Assembly: GCA_007827375.1 (NCBI GenBank)
Contig: VISH01000002.1
Coordinates: 2,877,001-2,941,000 of the forward strand
Reading direction: 5' to 3'
From: Alteromonadaceae bacterium 2753L.S.0a.02
GTDB taxonomy: Bacteria > Pseudomonadota > Gammaproteobacteria > Pseudomonadales > Cellvibrionaceae
DNA: 64,000 nucleotides
Below, in pieces: positions 35,518 through 44,212 of the stretch; position 1 is the first letter of the stretch; every line of letters begins with the position of its first letter. The translations under genes and the position numbers were made by a program. The notes below the pieces were generated by a model. It was not told the origin of the DNA, made no database searches, and was given only the letters and a program-made list of their open reading frames with translations.

Positions 35518-36372
35518 TTATCTCAGCACGATTTCTATGCGATCTGGCGCAAAGCCCTGGCGCGGCGCCAAAGGTCCAACACCTTGAGCGATAATCTGGG
35601 ACTCCCTTGCTCCGCCCAAGACCAACTGCTCAGCAAATTTTTGCGCCATTTCCAGCGAGCTGACCTTAAGACTTTCCAAATCGCCACGACCTGCGTCGTG
35701 ACCAACCACATATACTTTTAAGGTCGGACGGCTAGCTAACGCGCGCGCTACTGCTTCAATTTCTTCCGGGATCTGAGCCGCGACATAAAATTTATGAGCG
35801 GCGAGCGTCTGCAGCAGCGTTTTCGGACTTGCGTGCAGATGCAAGCGAGTTGCGCTGGCGAGGCGAACCTGTTCGACCTGTGCATAGAGTCGACCGTTAC
35901 CACGCTGAGCAATATAGGCCACAAGGAAAGACGTACCCTGCTTGGTATTTAAGTCCCACACCCGATACGCCTGGTACTGATCGAGACCATAGAGTTGTTT
36001 CACTTCAAAGACTTCGTTTGCCCAAACGTTGCTACTACCGCAATCGAGCCCGTCACACAAAAATACAGTTCTGGCAGCAGCACTGTTCATATGCCGGTCC
36101 ATTGTGGTGGTGACATCTTCCAGGCTGAAACTGCTGTTAAGTTCGTAGGTGGCAGCAATAACGGTGGAATCGATCCGCTCTTCCCTGTCGAACTGCCAGC
36201 GACTGTTGATTTTCTTGGGCGCCGATAAAATCAAACGATAGCGTTCATTTTGCATCGACGAGGCGTACATTTCGCGGCTGCCCGGAAATAGTGAATTAAA
36301 GCTCAGTGCAGGTACTTCGGCCCACACAAAGTGTGGCAAGAGTACGACTAAAAGCAGTGAGTATCGAATCAT
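35518..36372 (-). CDS. DUF4892 protein with OmpA-like C-terminus
   Basis: A 284-residue periplasmic protein. Signal peptide about 1-18 (LLLVVLLPHFVWA). Residues 25-185 match the DUF4892 type, with FLCDGLDCGSSNVWANEVF holding a cysteine pair. Residues 200-284 resemble an OmpA C-like peptidoglycan-binding fold: VYVVGHDAGRGDLESLKVSS plays the role of the usual GHTD motif, with the Asp retained. Its start overlaps the hydrolase stop by four bases (ATGA). It is the last gene of the gpsA run. Confidence 0.8.
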   Translation of the reverse strand: MIRYSLLLVVLLPHFVWAEVPALSFNSLFPGSREMYASSMQNERYRLILSAPKKINSRWQFDREERIDSTVIAATYELNSSFSLEDVTTTMDRHMNSAAARTVFLCDGLDCGSSNVWANEVFEVKQLYGLDQYQAYRVWDLNTKQGTSFLVAYIAQRGNGRLYAQVEQVRLASATRLHLHASPKTLLQTLAAHKFYVAAQIPEEIEAVARALASRPTLKVYVVGHDAGRGDLESLKVSSLEMAQKFAEQLVLGGARESQIIAQGVGPLAPRQGFAPDRIEIVLR

Positions 36373-37244
36373 GTATGGCGCGCTTGTTTTTGAAAATAAT
36401 CATTAAGATAACGAGCAATGGCTTCACATTGTTCCGACATGTGTAGATGGTGCGAGCCCGTTAACTCGATCTTTTTGATATGAGGGTATTTTATCAGCAG
36501 ATTATCAAGTTCGTGAAAACTGTTCACCAGGCCACCCTCCCCGGCAAACAAGGCAACATCGAGATTAAGGCACTTTAGGAATGCCTCTGCCTGCTCCAGT
36601 GTAAATTTAATTTCTGATGGAGCCATGGCTTTGTAGTCGTTCGCCCAATAATAACCGCGATCATCCTGCTGCACACCGCGCACAGCCAAAGCATGTGCGT
36701 CCTCATGATTCAAAGCCACAAATCCGTTACGACGCGCGGCTTCAGCAGATTCGAAATTTTGGTAATAGCGCCGTGGTTTTTGCCGTAGCGACTTCAAAAC
36801 ATTAATAGACGATGCCAATTGTGCAGGGGCTTCATCGGCCTCCTGGGGCTGTGGAATTAACGCTTCGATAACGGCAAGGTGTGTTATTTTTTCGGGAAAC
36901 GCGCCTGCCAACAGTGTTGCAATCATGGCTCCGCGCGAATGCCCAAGAAGAGCAAACTCCTTCCAGCCTACGTGTTCGGCCACCTCAAGCACCTCGGAAA
37001 CGTCGAGCCAAATATTGTAGGCGGCATGAGCACTACGGTGTGCGCTGCGACCATGCCCAGCTAAATCCAATGCAATAAGATCGACGTTTTCCAAAAGAGG
37101 GGTTAAAAAATCGAAAGAGGCGCAGTTATCCAACCACCCGTGCAACGCGATTACGGGTACGCCTCCAGAATTGCCCCAGCGTTTTCCGCGAAGCGATAAG
37201 GCAGAAATTTCAAATTCTACATCGTGACCGCCAGTGGCTTTCAT
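36369..37244 (-). CDS. Alpha/beta hydrolase
   Basis: A 291-residue alpha/beta-fold hydrolase. The nucleophile elbow is LLGHSRGAMIATLLAGAFP (Ser in GHSRG), the oxyanion region is VIALHGWLDNCASF, and a C-terminal His lies in ELTGSHHLHMSE. The start ATG at 37244 overlaps the sixA stop by four bases (ATGA), so I prefer it to the ATG 33 bases upstream inside sixA. The substrate is unknown; ester hydrolases of this type are very diverse. Confidence 0.88.
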   Translation of the reverse strand: MKATGGHDVEFEISALSLRGKRWGNSGGVPVIALHGWLDNCASFDFLTPLLENVDLIALDLAGHGRSAHRSAHAAYNIWLDVSEVLEVAEHVGWKEFALLGHSRGAMIATLLAGAFPEKITHLAVIEALIPQPQEADEAPAQLASSINVLKSLRQKPRRYYQNFESAEAARRNGFVALNHEDAHALAVRGVQQDDRGYYWANDYKAMAPSEIKFTLEQAEAFLKCLNLDVALFAGEGGLVNSFHELDNLLIKYPHIKKIELTGSHHLHMSEQCEAIARYLNDYFQKQARHT

Positions 37245-37708
37245 TGAACGTGCTTCATCCAAATTACATCGGCGCAACCAGCGGCGATTATGTCAGTTTC
37301 CAACAGTGCCATGCTGGCGGTAGCGAAACGGCTTGTCCCAATCGGATTGCCGCACAGTCCGTCGACAAAGTCTGCAACGAATGGAAGGTGGGACACCAGT
37401 AAAACGGCGTTTGCTTGATCACAGGGTATTTCGGCCAGTTCACTAATTGCAGAGGGTGTCGCCGTATCTGGTGTGAGCCAGGAGACGGTTGAAGTGGGTC
37501 GATCGCCAATCTGAGATTTAACCAAAACCGCAGTTTGCTGCGCCCGTACTAAAGGGCTGACGTAAATGTGCTCGACCTGACGCAACTCTTGCGCTGCTTC
37601 CAGCGTGATCGCCGTAACCTGGGTTCGCCCCTGAGAGGTTAATTCTCGGTCAAAATCTGAAGTGAGGCTAAATTCAGCCTCACCATGTCGCAGTATGAAG
37701 AGTTTCAA
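37241..37708 (-). CDS. sixA: Phosphohistidine phosphatase SixA
   Basis: A 155-residue member of the histidine phosphatase superfamily. It begins MKLFILRHGEAEFSLTSDFD with the catalytic RHG motif, continues ELTSQGRTQVTAI and VSPLVRAQQTAVLVKSQI, and has the second histidine in VLLVSHLPFVADFVDGLCG. SixA removes phosphate from histidines of phosphorelay proteins such as ArcB or NPr. It lies five bases after the DUF4389 gene and overlaps the hydrolase. Confidence 0.93.
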   Translation of the reverse strand: MKLFILRHGEAEFSLTSDFDRELTSQGRTQVTAITLEAAQELRQVEHIYVSPLVRAQQTAVLVKSQIGDRPTSTVSWLTPDTATPSAISELAEIPCDQANAVLLVSHLPFVADFVDGLCGNPIGTSRFATASMALLETDIIAAGCADVIWMKHVQ

Positions 37709-37713
37709 CGGTG

Positions 37714-38142
37714 TTAATTTTCTGCTTTTTTCTCTGAATCTGTAGGCTCAGCAGGCTCCTCTGAAACTGCTTCAGTCTCAGCAATTTCAGCTGCGGGAGA
37801 AGTCTCACTTTGCTGTGCAGCGGTTTCCTCAACATTTTCCTCAACAACAACTTCCTCTACAACAGCCTGAGATTCAGGCCAGTCGGAAAATGGGAACGGT
37901 TTCTCTTCGCTGTTGTAGGTTAGAAATTGAATGGTCTTAAAAATGTATTGCGACAGCGAATCACCAAAGCTTCGCAAGTTAAGATTATCTTTGCCAGTAA
38001 TCAGCGCGAAGATAAATTGTATGGCTACCAAGACCCACATCACCGCAAGTGATACCTGCAGCAGCACTGCAAACAACAGCATAAAAACGAGTCGTAACCA
38101 ATGTTTGCCGGATGTTAAGTTTGATTTGAGTTGTTCGTCCAT
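37714..38142 (-). CDS. DUF4389 membrane protein
   Basis: A 142-residue protein. After a short polar start (MDEQLKSNLTSGKHW) it has two membrane helices (residues 16-50), a conserved FGDSLSQYIFKTIQFLTYNS segment typical of DUF4389, and a 50-residue tail rich in Glu, Val and Ala that looks disordered. Function is unknown. Its first 28 bases overlap the end of gpsA in another frame, and sixA follows by five bases. Confidence 0.85.
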   Translation of the reverse strand: MDEQLKSNLTSGKHWLRLVFMLLFAVLLQVSLAVMWVLVAIQFIFALITGKDNLNLRSFGDSLSQYIFKTIQFLTYNSEEKPFPFSDWPESQAVVEEVVVEENVEETAAQQSETSPAAEIAETEAVSEEPAEPTDSEKKAEN

Positions 38143-39161
38143 TGCACGCCCCCTTGCATGTCAACATCGCTGGTCATGGCACCGGTCATCAAGCCGGTTA
38201 CCACCTGTAAAATATCTTTGTTTTCAAACAGAACTTCATACAGCCCAGATACCAACGGCATATATATTCCCATGCTGTCGGCCTTTTGTTTAACAATTTT
38301 TACGGTATTTACGCCTTCGGCAACCTGACCGATATCTGCAAGTACTGTCTCCAGCGCTTCACCTTTACCAATTGCATAACCAACGCGGTAATTGCGACTC
38401 AAGTCTGAGGTACAGGTAAGAATCAAATCGCCAACACCCGCCAACCCCAGAAACGTCATTCCATTAGCACCCAGAGCCGTAGCCAGACGGGTCATCTCCG
38501 CGAGGCTGCGCGTTAATAACATTGCCTGGGTATTCCCTCCACAACCTAAAGCAGCCGCCATCCCGGTGACTATGGCATAAATATTTTTAAGAGCACCACC
38601 CAATTCCACACCATAACGATCATGGTTGGCATAGATACGAAACGTATTAGACGCAAACACTTTTTCAATGCATTGAATCACTGAATCATCTTCGCTGGCA
38701 ATCACACTGCCTGTAAATTGATTTTGGATGATCTCTTTGGCAAAGTTTGGCCCGCTCAACACGCCAATGCGTACATTGCTGAGCTCCTGTTCGAGAATCT
38801 GACTCATCAGCAGAAAACTATCGCCTTCAATACCTTTGGTAGTGCTTAGCACTATCGCATTGGACCGAGTATGCGGTGCCGCAAGACGAGCCACTTCCCG
38901 AAACGATTTACTCGGAACTGAAATTGTTACCACATCGGCTTCGGCCACTGAGCTTACCAAATCTGCTGTAATTTCGAGGTGATCGTTTAATCGATAGCCC
39001 GGCAGATATTCTGGGTTTTCCCGTTCAAATTGGCACTTTTCTGCGCGATCTTCGTCTCGCATCCACAGCAAGGTGCGGTGGCCGTTGGCAGCTATAATAT
39101 TGGCAATAGCGGTTCCAAAACTGCCACCACCCAGCACGGCTACTGTGAGAGATTTCGTCAT
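38115..39161 (-). CDS. gpsA: NAD(P)-dependent glycerol-3-phosphate dehydrogenase GpsA
   Basis: Reduces dihydroxyacetone phosphate to glycerol-3-phosphate for phospholipid synthesis. 348 residues. The Rossmann motif is VAVLGGGSFGTAIANIIAAN, and GVELGGALKNIYAIVTGMAA carries the catalytic-lysine region. FLGLAGVGDLILTCTSDLSR is also conserved. It leads the tightly packed gpsA-DUF4389-sixA-hydrolase-DUF4892 run, whose members overlap or sit within five bases of each other, so the set is almost certainly one transcript. Confidence 0.96.
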   Translation of the reverse strand: MTKSLTVAVLGGGSFGTAIANIIAANGHRTLLWMRDEDRAEKCQFERENPEYLPGYRLNDHLEITADLVSSVAEADVVTISVPSKSFREVARLAAPHTRSNAIVLSTTKGIEGDSFLLMSQILEQELSNVRIGVLSGPNFAKEIIQNQFTGSVIASEDDSVIQCIEKVFASNTFRIYANHDRYGVELGGALKNIYAIVTGMAAALGCGGNTQAMLLTRSLAEMTRLATALGANGMTFLGLAGVGDLILTCTSDLSRNYRVGYAIGKGEALETVLADIGQVAEGVNTVKIVKQKADSMGIYMPLVSGLYEVLFENKDILQVVTGLMTGAMTSDVDMQGGVQWTNNSNQT

Positions 39162-39470
39162 TACTGATCCTATTGTTGTATTCCATGGCGCTTTAACGAA
39201 TCTTACATCGCATACGCAACTGAGTTGATTTTAGCATTGTTTGTACGGCGCTTTATAAACCGAACACCATGGCGCATAGCAACGCATAAACCCTCCCATT
39301 TTGGATTGTCCATCTACAACAAATGGCACTACACCCGGAGGCGAAGTGCCATTAAGATAGAGTCTAATATGCCTGTGTTACCGTTCTACTGATATACAAT
39401 CCGCGTTTGGTGCGGTGTGCGAAACACTGCGCTGACTTTGTTCGGTACCCGCGCCAGGGCCACAGGTACC
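39162..39470. other. Intergenic region between gpsA and htpG
   Basis: 309 bases, presumably holding the gpsA promoter and the htpG 3' end. The one clear structure is a 9-bp perfect stem (AATGGCACT at 39322-39330, AGTGCCATT at 39345-39353, 14-base GC-rich loop). No T-run follows on the minus strand, so it is not a standard terminator for htpG. No gene is supported. Confidence 0.6.
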
Positions 39471-41369
39471 TTAGCCGATATCCATCAACAGTTTATTCAT
39501 ACGTCTGACGTAAGCAGCGGGGTCCTTGAGTGCTCCGCCCTCCGCGAGGCTCGCCTGATCAAACAACACATGAGCGAAATCTCCGAAGCGGTCTTCATCG
39601 CTCTCGCCATCCATTTTCTGAACCAACGGATGCTCCGGGTTCACTTCAATAATTGGTTTGGATTCCGGCACCTTTTGGCCAGCCGCTTCCAACATGCGAC
39701 GCATTTGAGCGCCCATATCATGCTCACCAACGACCAAACAGGCGGGAGATTCGGTGAGACGGTGGGTTACGCGAACCTCTTCCACATCACTTTCCAAAAC
39801 ATTTTTAAGACGCTCAACAAAACCTTTAAAGTTTTCCTCGATTTTTTCCTGTTCTTTTTTCTCGTCTTCGGAATCCAGTTTACCCAGGTCGAGTTCACCC
39901 TTGCCAACATCCTGGAACTGTTTACCATCAAATTCCATCAAGTGACCCATCAACCAGTCATCGACGCGATCACTGAGCAGTAATACTTCAATGCCTTTTT
40001 TACGGAACACTTCCAGATGCGGCGAATTTTTTGCCGTGTTGAAATTCTCTGCCACTACGTAATAAATTTTATCCTGACCATCTTGCATGCGGCCAATGTA
40101 GTCGTGCAGAGATTGATCCTGATTTTCTGAATCTGTATGGGTGGTGGAAAATTGCAGCAGACCCGCAATTTTTTCTTTGTTGGCGTAGTCCTCAGCCGGC
40201 CCCTCTTTGAGAACCTGACCGAATTCCTTCCAGAACGACGCGTAATTTTCGGGTTCGTTTTTACGGATTTTCTCGAGCATATCGAGAACGCGCTTGGTGA
40301 GCGCTGAACGCATGCTGTCGATGTTAGGGTCTTTTTGCAAAATTTCTCGAGATACATTGAGCGAGAGATCATTGGAATCAACAACGCCTTTAATAAAACG
40401 CAAATACAGCGGTAAAAACTGTTCCGCTTCATCCATGATAAAAGTACGCTGCACATAGAGTTTTAAACCACGAGGCTTATCGCGATTGTATAAATCGTAA
40501 GGAGCACTTGCGGGCAGATATAACAAGCTGGTGTAGTCCAGTTTGCCTTCTACACGGTTGTGGCTCCACTTCATGGGTTCTGCGAAATCGTGAGAAATGT
40601 GCTTGTAAAATTCTTTGTACTCTTCATCACTGATTTCGTTGCGAGAGCGAGTCCACAACGCTGTAGCGGTGTTGATAGTTTCGTCTTCCGGCTCTTTTTT
40701 ATCGGCGTCTTCACCGTGCTGCTCTTTGGTCATAACAATGGGCAGCGAAATATGATCAGAATATTTCTTTACAATTGAGCGCAAGCGCCAACCATCAGCA
40801 AATTCTTCCTGGCCTTTTTTCAGGTGCAGGGTGATGCTAGTGCCGCGCTGCGGTTTTTCGAGCGTTTCAACACTGTATTCAGCTTCACCAGCACTTTCCC
40901 ATAACACACCTTCTTCGGGACTTAAACCAGCTTTGCGAGTGTGCACAGTCACTTTGTCGGCAACGATAAAGGCAGAGTAGAACCCAACGCCAAATTGGCC
41001 AATGAGATGGGAGTCTTTTTTCTGGTCTCCTGTCAGATTGGATAAAAACTGCGCAGTACCAGACTTAGCGATTGTCCCAAGGTTCTCGATAACCTCGTCA
41101 CGACTCATACCAATGCCGTTATCACTGATTGTCACAGTATTGGCATCCTTATCAAAGTCTATGCGGATTTGAAGATCGGGATTGCCTTCGTACAAATCAC
41201 CGTTGTGAAGTGCCTCGAAGCGCAGTTTATCTGCGGCGTCTGACGCATTGGAGACCAGTTCACGCAGGAAGATTTCCTTATTGGAATAAAGGGAGTGGAT
41301 CATTAAATGCAGAAGTTGCTTGGCTTCTGTTTCGAATCCGCGCGTTTCTTTGCTTGCCTCGACAGTCAT
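39471..41369 (-). CDS. htpG: Chaperone HtpG (Hsp90)
   Basis: ATP-dependent Hsp90 chaperone; 632 residues, normal length. The N-terminal GHKL ATPase domain shows FLRELVSNASDAADKLRFEA, ISDNGIGMSRDEVIENLGTI and GQFGVGFYSAFIVAD. The middle domain contains YVQRTFIMDEAEQFLPLYLR and DLSLNVSREILQ. The start is preceded by a CCGGAGGATAA ribosome site. Immediately upstream is a near-consensus sigma-32 promoter, so heat-shock control is well supported by sequence. Confidence 0.98.
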   Translation of the reverse strand: MTVEASKETRGFETEAKQLLHLMIHSLYSNKEIFLRELVSNASDAADKLRFEALHNGDLYEGNPDLQIRIDFDKDANTVTISDNGIGMSRDEVIENLGTIAKSGTAQFLSNLTGDQKKDSHLIGQFGVGFYSAFIVADKVTVHTRKAGLSPEEGVLWESAGEAEYSVETLEKPQRGTSITLHLKKGQEEFADGWRLRSIVKKYSDHISLPIVMTKEQHGEDADKKEPEDETINTATALWTRSRNEISDEEYKEFYKHISHDFAEPMKWSHNRVEGKLDYTSLLYLPASAPYDLYNRDKPRGLKLYVQRTFIMDEAEQFLPLYLRFIKGVVDSNDLSLNVSREILQKDPNIDSMRSALTKRVLDMLEKIRKNEPENYASFWKEFGQVLKEGPAEDYANKEKIAGLLQFSTTHTDSENQDQSLHDYIGRMQDGQDKIYYVVAENFNTAKNSPHLEVFRKKGIEVLLLSDRVDDWLMGHLMEFDGKQFQDVGKGELDLGKLDSEDEKKEQEKIEENFKGFVERLKNVLESDVEEVRVTHRLTESPACLVVGEHDMGAQMRRMLEAAGQKVPESKPIIEVNPEHPLVQKMDGESDEDRFGDFAHVLFDQASLAEGGALKDPAAYVRRMNKLLMDIG

Positions 41370-41409
41370 TGCTGTTGTTATCCTCCGGAGGTTGTCACGA
41401 TGCTGGCAT

Positions 41410-41437
41410 ATATGGAGGTGTCGCTTACAAATTCAAG
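41410..41437 (-). promoter_or_regulatory. Sigma-32 (heat-shock) promoter of htpG
   Basis: On the minus strand CTTGAA is followed after 14 bases by CTCCATAT, against the known RpoH consensus CTTGAA-N(11-16)-CCCCATNT (one mismatch in the -10). Transcription would start roughly 35 bases before the htpG ATG. Confidence 0.8.
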
Positions 41438-41601
41438 CCCCGCTGGCCTCAGATCAAGGCAGACAGGACCGGTGACGCTTCGATGGTCGCGGACGAGCGT
41501 TTTCAGAGCTCACAACTAGGAGGGTTACCACGACCCACTATAAGTTTACGAGGCCCTAAATCAATCTGATTGGGCCTATGCAAAGCGGGTATCTGGCCAG
41601 T

Positions 41602-41913
41602 TTAGGGGCAACTGTAGATGCCAAAGGTCTGTCGCCCCTGTTCCATCTCAGTTTCGTTCAGAATCACATTACCACCCATCTGGGCGGCGTCATTACGCGC
41701 CAGTGTTTCAAGTTCACGGCCGACTTTATCCTGATCGCGCTTAACAAAAGTTACCTTAGATTTCACCATCGCGTTGGTGGAACCCAGGCGCTTACAGTTT
41801 GCGACTTCAGCGGTGCTCTCAGCAATTCGTACCGCCTCCGCTTCCTCAGTGGGCTTCACCCAGGTACACGCGCTGCAGGCCAATAGTGCAACCACGACAA
41901 ATAAACGTTTCAT
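41602..41913 (-). CDS. DUF4156-like lipoprotein
   Basis: A 103-residue predicted lipoprotein. The signal sequence MKRLFVVVALLACSACTWVK offers a lipobox at LLAC or a second at CSAC. The mature part holds NCKRLGSTNAMVKSKVTF and ARNDAAQMGGNVILNETE, as in DUF4156 proteins, and ends with IYSCP, so a disulfide between the two remaining cysteines is possible. Function unknown. It is separated from htpG by the heat-shock promoter region and from sucD by a terminator, so it is probably transcribed alone. Confidence 0.8.
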   Translation of the reverse strand: MKRLFVVVALLACSACTWVKPTEEAEAVRIAESTAEVANCKRLGSTNAMVKSKVTFVKRDQDKVGRELETLARNDAAQMGGNVILNETEMEQGRQTFGIYSCP

Positions 41914-41952
41914 AGCTGTCCCCTTTTAAGAATAATTTTTAGTGTTTTAACG

Positions 41953-41980
41953 AAAAAAGGCCGACAACTGCCGGCCTTTT
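41953..41980. terminator. Terminator after sucD
   Basis: AAAAGGCCG and CGGCCTTTT form a 9-bp stem with eight-base loop, flanked by A- and T-runs. It lies about 20 bases beyond the sucD stop and marks the end of the sdh-suc transcript. Confidence 0.85.
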
Positions 41981-41999
41981 CCGTGGGTTGTACTGGCGC

Positions 42000-42872
42000 T
42001 TACCAACCGGTAATTTCCTTCAAGCCATCGCCAATTTGAGCGAGGCTTCGTACAGTTTTAACACCGGCATCTTCCAACGCTGCAAATTTCTCATCGGCGG
42101 TACCCTTACCTCCAGAGATAATCGCACCTGCGTGCCCCATACGCTTACCAGGAGGAGCGGTAACACCAGCGATGTACGACACTACAGGTTTGCTAACATT
42201 TTCTTTTATATAGGCTGCCGCTTCTTCTTCCGCAGTTCCACCAATCTCACCAATCATCACGATCGCTTCCGTTTGCGCATCGTTTTGGAACATTTCCAAT
42301 ATATCGATAAAGTTTGAGCCGGGTATTGGATCGCCACCTATACCAACACAGGTCGACTGACCAAAGCCATAATCGGTCGTTTGCTTAACGGCTTCGTAAG
42401 TGAGGGTACCGGAACGCGATACGATACCAACTTTGCCTGGCAAGTGGATATGCCCTGGCATAATACCTATTTTGCACTCGCCGGGAGTAATAACTCCGGG
42501 GCAGTTAGGGCCGATTAAACGTACACCCAGCTCGTCGCATTTAACCTTGGCATCCAGCATGTCCAAAGTGGGTATACCTTCGGTGATACAAACAACGAGT
42601 TTTACGCCGCTGTTCGCTGCTTCCAGGATTGAATCTTTACAAAATGGCGCGGGAACATAAATAACGGACGCATCTGCACCAGTTTCTGCAACAGCTTCTG
42701 CCATGGTGTTAAATACCGGCAGATCCAAATGTGTCTGACCACCTTTACCAGGTGTTACACCGCCAACCATCTTTGTGCCGTAAGCAATCGCCTGTTCCGA
42801 ATGGAAAGTTCCTTGTGAGCCGGTAAATCCCTGACAGAGCACTTTGGTTTCTTTGTTAATTAATACGCTCAT
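42000..42872 (-). CDS. sucD: Succinate-CoA ligase alpha subunit SucD
   Basis: ADP/GDP-forming succinyl-CoA synthetase, CoA-binding subunit carrying the phosphohistidine. 290 residues. It opens MSVLINKETKVLCQGFTGSQ (CoA site), and the active-site His lies in the conserved GMGHAGAI-type stretch, here KRMGHAGAIISGGKGTAD. It starts two bases after the sucC stop; the pair forms the synthetase that makes ATP or GTP in the TCA cycle. Confidence 0.98.
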   Translation of the reverse strand: MSVLINKETKVLCQGFTGSQGTFHSEQAIAYGTKMVGGVTPGKGGQTHLDLPVFNTMAEAVAETGADASVIYVPAPFCKDSILEAANSGVKLVVCITEGIPTLDMLDAKVKCDELGVRLIGPNCPGVITPGECKIGIMPGHIHLPGKVGIVSRSGTLTYEAVKQTTDYGFGQSTCVGIGGDPIPGSNFIDILEMFQNDAQTEAIVMIGEIGGTAEEEAAAYIKENVSKPVVSYIAGVTAPPGKRMGHAGAIISGGKGTADEKFAALEDAGVKTVRSLAQIGDGLKEITGW

Positions 42873-42874
42873 TC

Positions 42875-44041
42875 TTATTTGCCCTCCGCTGCTTTTACAA
42901 CTTGTTCTGCGGCATCGGTGAGGCTTTTAGCAGCAATAATATTCAATCCGCTGTCAGCCAGAACTTTAGCGCCAAGTTCCGCATTGTTACCTTCAAGGCG
43001 ACAAACCACAGGAACTTTAACGCCGACCTCTTCAACTGCACCTATCACACCTTCAGCGATGAGATCGCAGCGAACGATGCCACCGAAGATGTTAATTAAT
43101 ACGGCAGATACATTTTCGTCAGACAAAATAATTTTGAAAGCTTCAACCACTCGCTCTTTTGTAGCGCCACCACCCACATCGAGGAAGTTGGCAGGCTTAC
43201 CACCGTGCAGTTTTACGATATCCATGGTGCCCATTGCCAGACCAGCGCCGTTCACCATGCAACCGATATTACCGTCGAGCGCAACGTAATTGAGCTCCCA
43301 CTTAGCGGCATGGGCTTCACGTTCATCTTCCTGGGTAGGGTCGTGCATTTCCTTTAGCGCAGGCTGACGATACATCGCATTGCCGTCGATATTAACCTTG
43401 GCATCCAGGCAGTGTAAGTCACCATCCTTAGTGATAACCAGCGGGTTGATTTCCAGCAAGGCTAAATCTTTTTCCTGAAACATTTTGGCCAGGCCAAGAA
43501 ATATTTGCGTGAACTGCTTTATTTGTTTGCCTTCAAGACCCAACTTAAATGCCAGATCCCGACCTTGATAAGGTTGCGCACCGGTAAGTGGGTCTACAGT
43601 TGCCTTGAGAATTTTTTCGGGGGTTTCTTCGGCAACTTTTTCGATTTCAACACCACCTTCCGTCGATGCCATAAAGACGATACGACGCGAAGAACGATCT
43701 ACTACGGCACCCAAGTAGAGTTCCTGATCGATATCGGTACATGTCTCGACCAAAATTCGACTCACAGGCTGACCGTTTTCATCGGTTTGATAGGTAACCA
43801 AATTGTTGCCCAGCCATTGTTTTGCGAATTCTTCAATTTCGGCTTTGGATTTAACCAGTTTTACGCCGCCCGCTTTTCCGCGACCTCCAGCGTGAACCTG
43901 AGCTTTAACCACCCAAGTATCGCCACCAAGAATATCTGCAGCATTGGCTGCTTCAGCAGGTGTTTCGGCAGGTACGCCTTTCGATACGGGTAAACCGTAT
44001 TCTGCAAACAACTGCTTACCCTGATACTCATGTAAGTTCAT
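42875..44041 (-). CDS. sucC: Succinate-CoA ligase beta subunit SucC
   Basis: ATP-grasp subunit of succinyl-CoA synthetase; 388 residues, the standard length. It begins MNLHEYQGKQLFAEYGLPVS and contains the nucleotide site VKAQVHAGGRGKAGGVKLV and the succinate/CoA interface motif NIFGGIVRCDLIAEGV. A second ATG two codons upstream exists, but AGGA sits seven bases before the chosen one and only one base before the other. An extended hairpin lies in the gap to lpd. Confidence 0.97.
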   Translation of the reverse strand: MNLHEYQGKQLFAEYGLPVSKGVPAETPAEAANAADILGGDTWVVKAQVHAGGRGKAGGVKLVKSKAEIEEFAKQWLGNNLVTYQTDENGQPVSRILVETCTDIDQELYLGAVVDRSSRRIVFMASTEGGVEIEKVAEETPEKILKATVDPLTGAQPYQGRDLAFKLGLEGKQIKQFTQIFLGLAKMFQEKDLALLEINPLVITKDGDLHCLDAKVNIDGNAMYRQPALKEMHDPTQEDEREAHAAKWELNYVALDGNIGCMVNGAGLAMGTMDIVKLHGGKPANFLDVGGGATKERVVEAFKIILSDENVSAVLINIFGGIVRCDLIAEGVIGAVEEVGVKVPVVCRLEGNNAELGAKVLADSGLNIIAAKSLTDAAEQVVKAAEGK

Positions 44042-44141
44042 TGTCATTTCCTGTTGTTTTCACAGCTCGCAACACTGCTGCGTTACCGCGAAACTGTTGA
44101 TTACGTCTTATTCGGCTACACACTCTAGCCGTACCCTGGTG

Positions 44142-44183
44142 AGCACTTTTAACTTTCACCAATACGCTGAAAGCCGAAGTGCT
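44142..44183. repeat. Extended imperfect hairpin between lpd and sucC
   Basis: Outer arms AGCACTT/AAGTGCT (7 bp) and inner arms CTTTCA/TGAAAG (6 bp) are separated by a small asymmetric internal loop, with a nine-base top loop. It has no T-run. Such elements in TCA operons can protect or process mRNA; here that is inference. Confidence 0.5.
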
Positions 44184-44212
44184 TCATTGTTATTTGTGAT
44201 AGTGCTCTCGCG

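Noticed and set aside
39322..39353. 9-bp stem between gpsA and htpG considered as the htpG terminator
   Set aside because: No T-run follows on the minus strand, so only noted as a structure in the gap.
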